Counted from the stretch's first letter, positions 1 to 8,649 are shown. The stretch is 26,140 nucleotides of DNA from an uncultured Ruminococcus sp. (GCA_900752785.1 CAADWP010000100.1:1-26140); one strand, 5' to 3'. Program-made: numbers and translations. The notes: generated by a model not told the origin, from the sequence alone.

Positions 1-172
1 CACCTTTCCACGATAGCTGCTGATGCCTCCGATATTTTTTGCATTTGTGTAACCAATTTGCTTCAAATAGGATACAGCTTGTACGCTTCTACCACCGCTT
101 AAACAATACACATAAAGCGGTGTGCTTTTGTCCTTGACGGTATTCTCAACGGAAGAAATTAAACAGTCCCAT
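1..172 (-). pseudogene. Rhodanese-domain protein, internally deleted and frameshifted, cut by window edge
   Basis: After an RBS (GGAG) just past the thioredoxin stop, an ATG at 172-170 opens MGLFNFFR and then hits TGA. In another frame the C-terminal half of a rhodanese domain follows, with the active-site loop CLSGGRS and then NIGGISSYRGKV running off the window start. A normal single-domain rhodanese has roughly 60 residues between such an N-terminus and the catalytic cysteine. Here only about 26 codons separate them, so part of the domain (the LLDVR..E..GHIPG segment) is gone and the frame is broken. I infer a decayed sulfurtransferase gene that was co-transcribed with thioredoxin. A real internal start in the second frame is possible but none is visible. 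Confidence 0.6.
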
Positions 173-183
173 CTTTTTTCTCC

Positions 184-489
184 TTACAGCATTGCTTCAA
201 TTTGCTCTTTTGGTCTGTAGCCCACGACCTGATTCTCGAGCTTTCCGTTTTTGATCACAGCAAGCATCGGGATGCTCATTACCTGAAACTGTGCCGCAAG
301 CTCCGGCTGTTCGTCCACATTTATTTTACTGACCTTAACATCGCTTCGCTCATTTGCGATTTCCGATACGATCGGACCCACCATACGGCAAGGGCCGCAC
401 CAATCGGCATAGAAATCGAGAAGTACAGGTTTATTAGAATTCAAAACTTCGCTTGCAAAATTTTCTTTATTAATTTTAATGACAGGCAT
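184..489 (-). CDS. trxA: Thioredoxin
   Basis: A 101-residue protein of normal thioredoxin length. It carries the redox-active motif WCGPC with cysteines at 31 and 34, the preceding LLDFYADW strand, and the cis-proline loop MSIPML near residues 71-76. It is a cytoplasmic dithiol-disulfide oxidoreductase that reduces target protein disulfides using thioredoxin reductase. The ATG at 489-487 is chosen because an AAAGGAGG site lies 8 nt upstream. Its neighbours are remnants of a rhodanese (downstream) and a 4Fe-4S type membrane protein (upstream), a redox/sulfur cluster that has decayed around an intact trx. It appears full length and functional. Confidence 0.95.
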   Translation of the reverse strand: MPVIKINKENFASEVLNSNKPVLLDFYADWCGPCRMVGPIVSEIANERSDVKVSKINVDEQPELAAQFQVMSIPMLAVIKNGKLENQVVGYRPKEQIEAML

Positions 490-558
490 CTTCGTATCCT
501 CCTTTGTTTTATTGTGTCTTTATTTTAACAGATTTGAAATCAGAATTCTGTGATGTTA

Positions 559-717
559 TCACTTACCTCTTTTTCTGTTCCTTAATTTGCAGATTGCCTG
601 TGTCATTGTTCCCATCGGGCAGAAAGCGCACCACGTTCTCGGCTTAAAGAAAATCATAACAATAAGACCGATTAGAAGCGATGTAAGCATCAGGCTGTAC
701 ACACAGGAGGATATAAC
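559..717 (-). pseudogene. C-terminal fragment of a 4Fe-4S-type membrane protein
   Basis: Reading leftward from an in-frame stop at 720-718 to TGA at 561-559, the frame encodes a hydrophobic helix (MLTSLLIGLIVMIFF) followed by KPRTWCAFCPMGTMTQ and a basic tail. The W-C-x-x-C-P-x-G pattern is the kind seen at the end of membrane-bound 4Fe-4S binding proteins (NapH/YccM-like). Those proteins are several times longer, with two complete cysteine clusters, whereas only one half-motif remains here. The sequence upstream shows hydrophobic stretches in another frame, consistent with a frameshift. No start with a ribosome site is visible. I read it as a gene remnant. The family assignment is tentative. 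Confidence 0.45.
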
Positions 718-720
718 TCA

Positions 721-1203
721 ATCGCATTCCGTTACATACCCACAGCCATAAACCCTGTGGGAGCTGACCCGTTCACGACGAGTCAGCATTTAAAAACGTG
801 TATAATAACTCAGTATTTGTTATACCACAAAATCTGTCGGATTTCAATATCTGAACGGGTTTTGCGGAAAATTTTATCAAGGCGCAATCAGTGGATTTAT
901 AAGGCTTTGCAGGCGATTATCCTCTTATATGATATTCCCCTTACCACACAGCCAAATAAAACAGCAATTTCAGCACCGAGAAGGTACAGTAAATCTGTAT
1001 CGGAACGGTGCTTTTTTATGCGCTGAGGTTTACACTTTACGTTTTTTTCGGCGTATAAAAGTAGAGGGGATTTTTATGGTTAACACACGCCAGATTGTTT
1101 CCTGTATATAGATAGAGTGGTAAATCCTGAATAAGGAAAATGTGTACTTTATGAACTTGGGTTACTACTCTTATATTGTACCAAATTGGAATTTATCGCT
1201 CAA
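721..1203. other. Intergenic stretch without a recognisable gene
   Basis: No frame gives a convincing protein: the open frames present lack ribosome sites and read as random sequence. The only clear element is the terminator-like hairpin near 973-1017. The stretch separates the decayed trx-side cluster from the kinase gene. Confidence 0.5.
973..1017 (+). terminator. Rho-independent terminator, plus strand
   Basis: The outer stem GCACCG (973-978) pairs with CGGTGC (1006-1011). An internal loop follows, then an inner stem of GGTACAG with CTGTATC including one G-U pair. A run of six T follows (1012-1017). No plus-strand gene is recognisable upstream, so it may belong to a lost gene. Confidence 0.7.
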
Positions 1204-2007
1204 TCAGAAGCCTCCGTAGTGCATTAAAGTTTCCGCTGCAATTTCTGAACCAACACTCATAGCCTTTTCAATATCCTTTTCAAGAATATACGAGCAGACA
1301 AACCCTGCATGATAACTGTCACCACACCCTGTTGTATCAATTACAGTATCAACTTTCACCGCCTTAGCTTTAAACTCTTTTCCCTTGTAATAAGTGACAC
1401 TTCCACGTTCTGCAAGAGATATATTAAAAAGACATTCGTATTTATATGACAACTTTTTGAACTGTGGCAAGTATTCTTCCGAGCCACTAATCATAAAGAA
1501 ATCCACAAATGGAGAGAATTTTTCCATGACATCAAAATCTCTATATACATCAAAGTCTACTGCCAATTTAAATCCATAAGTTTTTTTCAGTTCAATTACC
1601 TGCGAAAAGCAAGATGCCCAAAAGTGAACAAAAATCACATCAGATTCAGATATTATTTTTATTTCAGTATCATTCAGAATAATATCATCAAGTATTCTTC
1701 CGTTCCACGAATTATCTTTATAATACCTGTCGCCTTCCGCTGTAAGGTAAGTTTTGTTATTGGCTGTTGGATATCTTTTATCTACCCGAATATGTGTCTT
1801 ATCAATATTAAGCTCTGAAATTGAATCCATTATCACCTCTGCATATTTGTCATTCCCGACAACACCAAGAAGTGTAACATTAATACTCTTGAAGCGTGAT
1901 GCATGTGCAGCAAAATTCAGTGCTTCTCCTCCTGGTCTGATTATATCCGTACCATCAAAGACATCTACACATAAGCAGGGAAGTGCTGTTAGTTTAATTT
2001 TCTTCAT
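1204..2007 (-). CDS. PfkB/ribokinase-family sugar kinase, fructoselysine 6-kinase-like
   Basis: A 267-residue kinase of the PfkB (ribokinase) superfamily. The conserved C-terminal signature is present as DTTGCGDSYHAGF with the catalytic aspartate at about residue 230 (family DTxGAGD, here with Cys for Ala). A GG pair at residues 26-27 is the sugar-binding N-terminal motif. The ending ETLMHYGGF and the short length closely resemble fructoselysine 6-kinase FrlD, which phosphorylates Amadori products before deglycation, so I infer a fructosamine-type substrate. Ribokinase-like sugars remain possible. The start at 2007 has an AAAGAGG site upstream and a good promoter at 2056-2084. No deglycase or transporter is adjacent, so it appears to be monocistronic here. 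Confidence 0.85.
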   Translation of the reverse strand: MKKIKLTALPCLCVDVFDGTDIIRPGGEALNFAAHASRFKSINVTLLGVVGNDKYAEVIMDSISELNIDKTHIRVDKRYPTANNKTYLTAEGDRYYKDNSWNGRILDDIILNDTEIKIISESDVIFVHFWASCFSQVIELKKTYGFKLAVDFDVYRDFDVMEKFSPFVDFFMISGSEEYLPQFKKLSYKYECLFNISLAERGSVTYYKGKEFKAKAVKVDTVIDTTGCGDSYHAGFVCSYILEKDIEKAMSVGSEIAAETLMHYGGF

Positions 2008-2055
2008 AACAAACCTCTTTCAAATTCTTATTTATAGGTCTGTGCTATTTCTTAC

Positions 2056-2084
2056 ATTATACCACATTCACCCCGAAAAAACAA
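2056..2084 (-). promoter_or_regulatory. Sigma-A promoter of the kinase gene
   Basis: On the minus strand a -35 of TTGTTT (2084-2079) and a perfect TATAAT (2061-2056) are separated by 17 nt, about 50 nt upstream of the kinase start. Confidence 0.65.
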
Positions 2085-2120
2085 TACATACCCTGCTTGC
2101 AGGGCAAATAAATCAACAAA

Positions 2121-2157
2121 GAAAAAAGACAAGGGCGTAACCATTCGTTACTCCCTT
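2121..2157 (-). terminator. Rho-independent terminator, minus strand
   Basis: An 11-bp stem with one mismatch (2131-2141 with 2147-2157, 5-nt loop) is followed on the minus strand by a T-rich run, the complement of GAAAAAAGAC at 2121-2130. It sits at the left edge of the mobile-element remnant and would stop leftward transcripts before the kinase promoter. Confidence 0.55.
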
Positions 2158-2242
2158 ACAACAAGCTCTCCTCCGTCTTTACATAACGCAAAAGCGTATG
2201 TCGGCAGAAATCTGCTGAAATTTATTTTAGGAGGACACCATT

Positions 2243-2507
2243 ATGAATGAAGAAAAAGCACTTATCCGTATCGACTTTGAATACGAAAAAGCTCTTGCCG
2301 AGCAAAGCGAGTATCAAGGTTCTCGTCGCTGTTAGAAATCTATGATTTCGGTAACAGCAGAGGTTCTTATATACCACACCTGATACGAGCTTGCTCTATG
2401 AATTTTCCCTTGTTTATGACAAGGGCGCACTTATATACCACAAACGTGGTATGCGCGCTCTGCGAGGCAATTCGCAATACTGCTCAGAAAAGAAAAGGAG
2501 GTTTTGA
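2243..2507 (+). pseudogene. Frameshifted accessory gene upstream of relaxase (Tn4451/CTn type)
   Basis: A strong ribosome site (TTAGGAGG) precedes ATG at 2243, which opens MNEEKALIRIDFEYEKALAE but stops at TAG 2333. The next stretch continues in other frames as LLEIYDFGNSRGSYIP and then PDTSLLYEFSLVYDKG, ending at TGA 2505-2507. These read as one ancestral protein broken by at least two frameshifts. Genes of this kind lie just upstream of MobA-type relaxases in clostridial mobilizable elements, as here. The function in those elements is not known to me. Confidence 0.5.
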
Positions 2508-2509
2508 CA

Positions 2510-2960
2510 ATCGCAATCTATCATTGCTCCATCAAAATTATCAGTCGTGGCAAGGGCAAGTCTGCCGTTGCCGCCGCTGCTTATCGTTCGGGCGAAAAGC
2601 TCACGAACGACTATGACGGAACTACTCACGACTTTACACGAAAAGGCGGAGTGGCAGTCCATAACAAATCTGAAGAAAAAGGAAAAATTTTATGACAAGC
2701 ACTACGGAGAAATTACGCTGTTCAAGACAGCAAAATCTTTTTTTGACAGCAATCTCAACGGTGCGAAGCTTACTCCGAAAGCGTGGCAGAGAGAACTTGA
2801 CGAGCTGACAAAATCCGCCGAGGTTGACCGTGCGAAAGTAGAGAAGCTTGGCGATGATGTGGCGGTTATGGAAACGCTGATTTACAATGTTCAGCGACTT
2901 ACAAATTATGAGGAAAAACAGAATGAAATTCAGCACAGGCGTTCTGCTGAATTGGAATAA
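2510..2960 (+). pseudogene. MobA/MobL relaxase remnant with the middle deleted and start codon lost
   Basis: The N-terminus reads IAIYHCSIKIISRGKGKS then AVAAAAYRSGEKL, the hallmark of MobA/MobL relaxases that nick oriT for conjugative mobilization. An AGGAGG lies 8 nt upstream of 2510, where family members have ATG, but the codon here is ATC, so the start looks mutated. The N-terminal frame stops at 2693-2695. From about 2670 a different frame carries a MobA-like C-terminus (KFYDKHYGEITLFKTAKSFF to the stop at 2960). The catalytic histidine triad and several hundred residues are missing. It is non-functional. Confidence 0.75.
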
Positions 2961-3023
2961 CGAGGGAAAGGTCGGGATAAAATTATGATTTTCATATTTT
3001 TAAAGGAAAGGAGGCTCGCCTAT

Positions 3024-3182
3024 ATGCAAAAGGATATCACATCTGCAACCGAATACAAAATCGGTAATACGACATATATCGTAAACGTAAAGTTCGCACC
3101 CAATTGTAAAGAAAATATTTTCGACGTAGTGCGTCGATTGATAGAGCGTGATATTGAGAAAAAATCAAAACAAGCGGCATAA
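3024..3182 (+). CDS. tnpW: TnpW-like transposon-encoded protein
   Basis: A 52-residue protein starting at ATG 3024 after an AAAGGAGG site. The centre EYKIGNTTYIVNVKF and the ending VVRRLIERD match the small TnpW family, which lies directly before the large serine recombinase in Tn4451-like elements. An upstream ATG at 2985 would add a hydrophobic leader over the ribosome site and is rejected. The biochemical role of TnpW is not established. It is the only gene of the element that is still intact. Confidence 0.8.
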   Translation: MQKDITSATEYKIGNTTYIVNVKFAPNCKENIFDVVRRLIERDIEKKSKQAA

Positions 3183-3222
3183 CCGTTTCACGACTCTATG
3201 AAAATTTCATCACTTTAAAGTA

Positions 3223-4272
<1,050 letters not shown>

Positions 4273-4290
4273 GCGAGATATATAATCTTC

Positions 4291-4365
4291 TTCTTTATCT
4301 TTCTCTTTATCTTTCTCTTTATCTTTATCTTTATCTTTATCTTTATCTTTATCTGTATCTTTATC
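4291..4365. repeat. Hexanucleotide microsatellite (TTTATC)n
   Basis: About twelve units of TTTATC with TTTCTC and TGTATC variants. On the minus strand it reads as Asp-Lys/Glu-Lys dipeptides in an 85-codon open frame that has no ribosome site. Such tracts occur in linker regions of some phage replisome organiser proteins, so it may be a scrap of one. Otherwise it is a slippage-prone tract at the junction of the element remnant. Confidence 0.75.
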
Positions 4366-4473
4366 GGCTTGTTTCGCTTGATTTTTCAAGCGGTTGTTTG
4401 TTTCGGTTGTTTTGGCTTGTTCTTGCCTGTTTTCGGTTGATTGCTCGAAATGGCGAAACATAGCCGATTTTTG

Positions 4474-5001
4474 TTATAATTCGATTTTCTCCTCCGGGCG
4501 GCTGTCGTTCTTCTTGAAGTCTTTGGCAACCTTAGTCGCAAATAATCCGCTTGCAAAAGTATCAAGTATTATGCTCTTGTTATCTCCGTCGCTTTCGTAG
4601 CTGATAACAAGGTATGTCGATGTGGCTATAAGTGACCCTAAGACCGCTCCTGACAATCCTCCGAATACTAAAGCTCCTGCCGCTGCTCCGGCTGCCTGCT
4701 GAGTTTTCAGGTTTTTTCCTGTCACGCAGTCAACGTTCTTGACCTTAGCTCTTGATACAGTGATCTCCTGCTTGTCTTTCAAGAATACGAAACGGTCCTC
4801 ACAGTAAACTACCTTGACAATAGCTCCTACCGCTATCGGAAGTCCGTCGGTATGCTTGAGTTGAGCCGTGTAGATCGGGGCGTACTTTTCGTCAAGTTCT
4901 TTCTTTTCCTTTGCGGCTTTATATCCGTTGGAGAAACAGAAGTATAAAATTCCTGCGAACAAGCCGCCAACAATGAGTAATATGATAATTGCACCTATCA
5001 T
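4474..5001 (-). CDS. Membrane-anchored protein, possible bacterial PH-like domain
   Basis: A 175-residue protein. The start at ATG 5001 is chosen over an upstream ATG because AAGGAGGTG lies 6 nt before it and the longer form would read through that site. An N-terminal transmembrane helix (GAIIILLIVGGLFAGILYF) is followed by a charged linker and a beta-rich region (HTDGLPIAVGAIVKVVY, DKQEITVSRAKVKNVDC). Next come a Gly/Ala-rich segment (AAGAAAGALVFGGLSGAVLG) and a final strand-rich part. This arrangement resembles small bacterial PH-like domain proteins with an embedded Gly-Ala stretch, but the assignment is from pattern only. It has a consensus promoter and is divergent from the Mrr-like nuclease. 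Confidence 0.75.
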   Translation of the reverse strand: MIGAIIILLIVGGLFAGILYFCFSNGYKAAKEKKELDEKYAPIYTAQLKHTDGLPIAVGAIVKVVYCEDRFVFLKDKQEITVSRAKVKNVDCVTGKNLKTQQAAGAAAGALVFGGLSGAVLGSLIATSTYLVISYESDGDNKSIILDTFASGLFATKVAKDFKKNDSRPEEKIEL

Positions 5002-5021
5002 GGTAGCACCTCCTTGTCTCA

Positions 5022-5050
5022 ATTATAACTGTCTCGTTACGGGGTGTCAA
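5022..5050 (-). promoter_or_regulatory. Perfect consensus sigma-A promoter
   Basis: Minus strand TTGACA (5050-5045), 17-nt spacer, TATAAT (5027-5022), immediately upstream of the ribosome site of the membrane-anchored protein. The perfect match predicts strong expression. Confidence 0.85.
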
Positions 5051-5136
5051 TAAATCTGGCACAACGTCCCATTTTGCGTCTGTTGTTCCTGCTTTGTTCC
5101 TTTTTAGGGAATTTGCTGTTTTCGCCTCCTCTTGTG

Positions 5137-5145
5137 TGTTATAAT
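5137..5145 (+). promoter_or_regulatory. Extended -10 promoter of the Mrr-like gene
   Basis: TG-T-TATAAT (5137-5145) forms an extended -10 element about 20 nt before ATG 5166, with GAGGTGAT as ribosome site in between. No good -35 at proper spacing is seen. The predicted leader is very short. Confidence 0.5.
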
Positions 5146-5165
5146 CATCATGAGGTGATGATCGT

Positions 5166-6155
5166 ATGTCTATATGGGTTTGTCGTGCTGGGCGCAAGGG
5201 AGAACATGAAACAAAGTTCTTGGAAGATAGCCGTATCTACTTTACCTTTGAAGAAGTGGAAAAGCCAATGACCGATTTTAAGGAAAAGAACGAGTTAAAG
5301 GATTACTTTTTCTCTGTCTTTCCTGCGTCAAGTTCCTCCGCTGTACAGAATTGGTACTCTCAGGGCAACTCCTTTGCTTTCGGAATGGCTCTTGAAGAGT
5401 GGGTGGTGCTGCCGAGTAAGTTTTCTTCTTCGCTCCATGTCGGTAAGATAATCGGTGAATACCGCTTTGACAAGTCTGCTCCTGAGCTTTATCGTCATTA
5501 CAGGTCTGTTGAGTGGTTTGCAAAAGTTCCTCGTGAATGTTTCGACGGAGAAATACTGTCGTCTCTGCGTACTCCTATGACTACTTTCAAGCTGAAACAG
5601 GAGGAGCGGTTTAAACGCCTTACTATATCCCATGTCGAAAAGCCTGCCGCCGTTCCTGAGCCTGCTCTCTTTAATCTTGAGGACGATTCCCTCGAATCTA
5701 TCTCCAATCATATAATCAGGAATTTCAAGGGTCACGCACTCGAACATCTTGTAGCTGCTATCCTCCGGGCTAAAGGCTTTGAAGTGTATGAGCATTCGGC
5801 AGGTCCCGACCACGGTGTTGATCTCCTCGCTTCCTGCGGAACATTCGGGTTTTCGTCTCCGAAAATTTGCGTACAGGTGAAGTCAGGCGACAGTGCTATC
5901 GAGCGTACTGTCTTGGATAATCTCTTGGGTACAATGACTAACTATGGAGCTGAATATGGTCTCCTCGTTTCATGGAGCGGTTTCCGCAGTTCCATTGTTC
6001 GTGACACTGCCAAACAGTTCTTTCGTGTGCGCCTCTGGTCTGCCGCTGACGTTATTCGTGAATTGCTTGAAAACTACGAAAATCTTTCAGATGATATTCG
6101 TCAGAAAATACCTCTTAAGCGTATATGGGTACTGGATAACTCTGAACTTGAATAG
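5166..6155 (+). CDS. Mrr-type restriction endonuclease with N-terminal partner domain
   Basis: A 329-residue protein in two parts. Residues 1-150 begin with the MSIWVCRAGRKGEHETKFLE pattern that is typical of the N-terminal region of a widespread Mrr subfamily. Residues 180-310 form an Mrr catalytic domain of the PD-(D/E)xK fold, with GHALEHLVAAIL (Glu193), HGVDLL (Asp219) and CVQVKSG (Gln237-x-Lys239). This active-site layout is shared with McrBC-independent, methylation-sensitive Mrr nucleases that cut modified DNA. It stands alone between the element remnant and the prophage accessory operon and ends in its own terminator. It could be a host or prophage-borne anti-phage function. No methyltransferase is nearby, consistent with a type IV enzyme. 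Confidence 0.85.
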   Translation: MSIWVCRAGRKGEHETKFLEDSRIYFTFEEVEKPMTDFKEKNELKDYFFSVFPASSSSAVQNWYSQGNSFAFGMALEEWVVLPSKFSSSLHVGKIIGEYRFDKSAPELYRHYRSVEWFAKVPRECFDGEILSSLRTPMTTFKLKQEERFKRLTISHVEKPAAVPEPALFNLEDDSLESISNHIIRNFKGHALEHLVAAILRAKGFEVYEHSAGPDHGVDLLASCGTFGFSSPKICVQVKSGDSAIERTVLDNLLGTMTNYGAEYGLLVSWSGFRSSIVRDTAKQFFRVRLWSAADVIRELLENYENLSDDIRQKIPLKRIWVLDNSELE

Positions 6156-6161
6156 TCTTAT

Positions 6162-6187
6162 GCTCCGCTCTCTGGCGGAGCTTTTTT
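6162..6187 (+). terminator. Rho-independent terminator of the Mrr-like gene
   Basis: Stem GCTCCGC (6162-6168) with GCGGAGC (6175-6181), 6-nt loop, then TTTTTT. It overlaps the stop codon of the convergent minus-strand gene at 6186-6188. Confidence 0.9.
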
Positions 6188-6533
6188 AGTCGTAGGTGTT
6201 GTATTCTTCCTGTGTCTCCTGCCTGTCGTGAAGTACAAGAGGGTACTGCGTAAGTTCTCCGAATCTGCTGTCACAAGAGTAAACTACACAGCCGCCTGAC
6301 ATCCACCCTACGCCTGTGGGTCTTGCCATAGGCTCAACGTGCTTATATTCTCTGCCCCAAAGGGTACGAGTAACGACCTTACAAAGGTTTTCGGGCGGAT
6401 TGTCCATGTCTATGATCTCGTTTCCGTGGTCGCAGAGTATCAGTATATCTGTGAAGCGTGATGATATGCCATGATTAGAGCAATCTCCTGACATATGTTT
6501 GAATATTTCTGCTCTGAGTGCTGTTGCTTTCAT
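6186..6533 (-). CDS. Conserved accessory protein of unknown function
   Basis: A 115-residue protein starting MKATALRAEIFKHMSGDCSN. GGAGG precedes ATG 6533, and the ATG overlaps the stop of the upstream gene (ATGA), so the pair is translationally coupled. Distinct segments are GDCSNHGISSRF, NPPENLCKVVTR, GWMSGGCVVYSCDSRF and LHDRQETQEEY. I recognise this as a protein type frequent in phages and plasmids of gut Bacillota, always without a known role. No catalytic motif is evident; two cysteines and several histidines could bind metal. It is the last gene of the accessory operon. Confidence 0.85.
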   Translation of the reverse strand: MKATALRAEIFKHMSGDCSNHGISSRFTDILILCDHGNEIIDMDNPPENLCKVVTRTLWGREYKHVEPMARPTGVGWMSGGCVVYSCDSRFGELTQYPLVLHDRQETQEEYNTYD

Positions 6534-7159
6534 AATATCGCTCCCTCCTCTAACTGAGTGACCGCCATGTTGAATCCTATCGCCCATAAGTATACTCTTC
6601 CGTCAACTGATTTGCCGCAGGAGGATAAGCCCTCCCATGCGTCCGGGTAAATGTCTGTAGCTATTTCGTAGAGGCGTTCTGACGGTATGAACAATCTGCC
6701 TCTTATGCTGTTTCTGATCTCGTCGATAATATCGTCCTTGAACTCGTCGAAATCGTCGAATTCATCTGAGTTTTCAATGTAGTAGTCTATTGCCTCTCTT
6801 TCGAGCAGTTCTACAAGGTCCTCGAACACTTCGTCCTCATCATAGATATAGTCGTCTGAGGTACACTGGAATTTCCCCATATAGTAGCCTATGTTGTTGT
6901 AGATGTAGGACTTGAGGTCGCTGATCTTGAGCCGGTTGTGCCACGTTGCTATACTGCTGCCGAGGTGCCCGTCTATGTGGAGGCTTCCTCTCCTCTTGTC
7001 AATGAAAAAGTTAATGTAGTATTCGCTGCCGCCGTTTGCGTTACGCCAGTCTATTACGGTAAAGCCCTCGGTGTCAACTACCAATTTGGCTTTGTGGTCC
7101 TTGAAATGCCTTTCAGCATTATCAAGCCAGTATTTCCATTCGTCTCTCGATGATCTCAT
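6530..7159 (-). CDS. Acidic hypothetical protein
   Basis: A 209-residue protein whose start at 7159 follows ATAGGAGG. The first half includes a WRNANGGSEYYINFFIDK strand-like region. The middle is very acidic (DDYIYDEDEVFEDLVELLE and DEFDDFDEFKDDIIDEI). The C-terminus is mixed. Strong acidity can indicate DNA mimicry, as in some phage inhibitors, but nothing proves this here. It lies 3 nt after the preceding gene and overlaps the next by 4 nt. I do not recognise the family. Confidence 0.8.
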   Translation of the reverse strand: MRSSRDEWKYWLDNAERHFKDHKAKLVVDTEGFTVIDWRNANGGSEYYINFFIDKRRGSLHIDGHLGSSIATWHNRLKISDLKSYIYNNIGYYMGKFQCTSDDYIYDEDEVFEDLVELLEREAIDYYIENSDEFDDFDEFKDDIIDEIRNSIRGRLFIPSERLYEIATDIYPDAWEGLSSCGKSVDGRVYLWAIGFNMAVTQLEEGAIL

Positions 7160-7162
7160 AAC

Positions 7163-7585
7163 TTATCCTCCTATCTTGCTTACTGCTAACTGGAATCCGT
7201 GCTTTAGCCTGTCGTCGTTCTGCACATCGTCCCATGTATAGCCGAGTGCGTCGAGCGTGTCCTCTGCGTCGCCCGTGTAGGCGTGTTCGTGGTTTCTCAG
7301 CTCGTAACTGAACATATCGTAAATGAAGCCTGTCCCGTCCGGGTCAGCGGCTATAGCTGCCGCAAGCTCCTCCTTATGCCTGCTGAATGTGCCAGTAACG
7401 AGGTCAGCGTCGCTCTTCCTCATGAATCCGCCTCCGCCTATGCGGTATATCTTGTCGGTGTCCTCTGAGGTAAGCCCCCATTTATTCATCATCTGCTCGA
7501 ACTGTTCGTTTGAGAATGCGAATCCCAGGGGAAGCTCATTAACCTCTTTCTGAAACTTATCCATAAGCTCTCTGTACTTGTTCAT
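7163..7585 (-). CDS. Conserved accessory protein, DUF7659-like (tentative)
   Basis: A 140-residue acidic protein with FAFSNEQFEQMMNKWGL, KIYRIGGGGFMRKSD, an AAIAADPDGTGFIYDMFSYE stretch and a final ALGYTWDDVQND. This string of motifs is shared by a common accessory family in gut Bacillota phages, plasmids and islands. From memory it corresponds to DUF7659, which I cannot verify. Its start codon overlaps the stop of the upstream gene (ATGA). No enzymatic signature is visible. Confidence 0.8.
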   Translation of the reverse strand: MNKYRELMDKFQKEVNELPLGFAFSNEQFEQMMNKWGLTSEDTDKIYRIGGGGFMRKSDADLVTGTFSRHKEELAAAIAADPDGTGFIYDMFSYELRNHEHAYTGDAEDTLDALGYTWDDVQNDDRLKHGFQLAVSKIGG

Positions 7586-7983
7586 TCGTTTGCCTCCTTG
7601 ATCTTGTTGTAGTATTCCTCAGCCTCTCCATAAGACTTAAACCACTTTACCACAACACGCCTGCCTTTGCCGAACTTGACGTTATGCTCTGTAGGCTTGT
7701 TTTCGCTTTCCTCTGTCCCGGAATGTCTGATTGTCCTCAGCTTTCCGTCCTCAAGGTAAGTAGCCGTGACCGAGTACCATGTGAACACTCCCTCTTGTAC
7801 GAGGCTGTAGTGCTGTGATACGGTCTGGGCGAGGGGCTTCTCGTAGTCGATATAGCCCCATGCCTCTCTGCCTATCTCTTCGCAAAACTTCTTATCGTCA
7901 AAGTTCTTGATATTGATCGGCTGCTGTGATGTATTCGGGTACGCCCCCGGTGTGAGTGGCCTTTCTGTGCTGTAGTACCTCAT
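7582..7983 (-). CDS. Hypothetical accessory protein
   Basis: A 133-residue protein. The start is taken as ATG 7983 (MRYYSTERPLTPGAYPN) because it sits in an ATGA overlap with the upstream stop. The longer open frame reaches back far into that gene. Central strands (FTWYSVTATYLEDGKLRTI) and a basic segment near residues 95-110 (VKFGKGRRVVVKWFKS) are followed by a helical end. Family not recognised. It is coupled at both ends to its neighbours by 4-nt overlaps. Confidence 0.8.
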   Translation of the reverse strand: MRYYSTERPLTPGAYPNTSQQPINIKNFDDKKFCEEIGREAWGYIDYEKPLAQTVSQHYSLVQEGVFTWYSVTATYLEDGKLRTIRHSGTEESENKPTEHNVKFGKGRRVVVKWFKSYGEAEEYYNKIKEANE

Positions 7984-8627
7984 TGTGTCGCCTCCATGTG
8001 AATAAGTATATCGTGCTTGCGACAGAACTTTATAGCATAGAAATTTTCGTATCGGCATATCTTCTGAATATCTGAGGCTGTGACTGTCTTGTAACCTTTT
8101 CGCTGTCTGGCGATTTTGAGTATGCTCTTCTTCTGAGCGTCGCTGATCTCGATTTCTCTCTCAATTCCGTCGCCGCAGCCGTACTTGTCAGCCCACCTGC
8201 TTCTTATCTTCTGACATATGCTCTCATACTTCTTCTGCCCTGTGATGAACTTTGCATTTCTGCGGTCAATGAAGTCTCCTGCAATGTTGTAGTAGGTGAC
8301 AAAGGTTATTTGGTTTCCTTTGCCGTTCCATAGTGAATCACGTCCGTCCCACTCCTTAAAGTCCATTACGCTGAGAACTATGCCGCCCTCTGCTGTACTG
8401 TCGAGAAGAATTCGCACAACTCTTTTGACGTCGTGAGGGTGATAGAGGTCTACCTTGCAAAGCTCTCCCTGTGAGCTTCTCATGGTTTCTGTGCATATCT
8501 GGTAGCCTCTGCCCATGAAGTTTTTAACAATCTCAGTGAACTTTGCCTCTATATCGGCGTATGTGATGATACCGCTGTTCATTCTTCTGTCCGCCTCGTT
8601 TAAGTCGATGTAACGTCCTTGTTTCAT
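7980..8627 (-). CDS. Hypothetical protein
   Basis: A 215-residue protein starting at ATG 8627 (MKQGRYIDLNEADRRMNSG). AAAGGAGG lies 9 nt upstream, so the longer frame from 8678 is rejected. A mixed alpha/beta body (CKVDLYHPHDVKRVVRILLD, GIVLSVMDFKEWDG) ends in a basic helical region (SDAQKKSILKIARQRKGYKT then SDIQKICRYENFYAIKFCR) that could bind nucleic acid. Family not recognised. It is the first gene of the ATGA-coupled block. Confidence 0.8.
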   Translation of the reverse strand: MKQGRYIDLNEADRRMNSGIITYADIEAKFTEIVKNFMGRGYQICTETMRSSQGELCKVDLYHPHDVKRVVRILLDSTAEGGIVLSVMDFKEWDGRDSLWNGKGNQITFVTYYNIAGDFIDRRNAKFITGQKKYESICQKIRSRWADKYGCGDGIEREIEISDAQKKSILKIARQRKGYKTVTASDIQKICRYENFYAIKFCRKHDILIHMEATQ

Positions 8628-8649
8628 TACGATTCCTCCTTTGCTCTGC

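Noticed and set aside
757..1111. Plus-strand open frames in the gap before the kinase
   Set aside because: No ribosome sites, no recognisable protein features, and one runs through the terminator hairpin.
4291..4365. Tandem repeat as a CRISPR array
   Set aside because: The unit is six bases with no spacers and no cas genes nearby.
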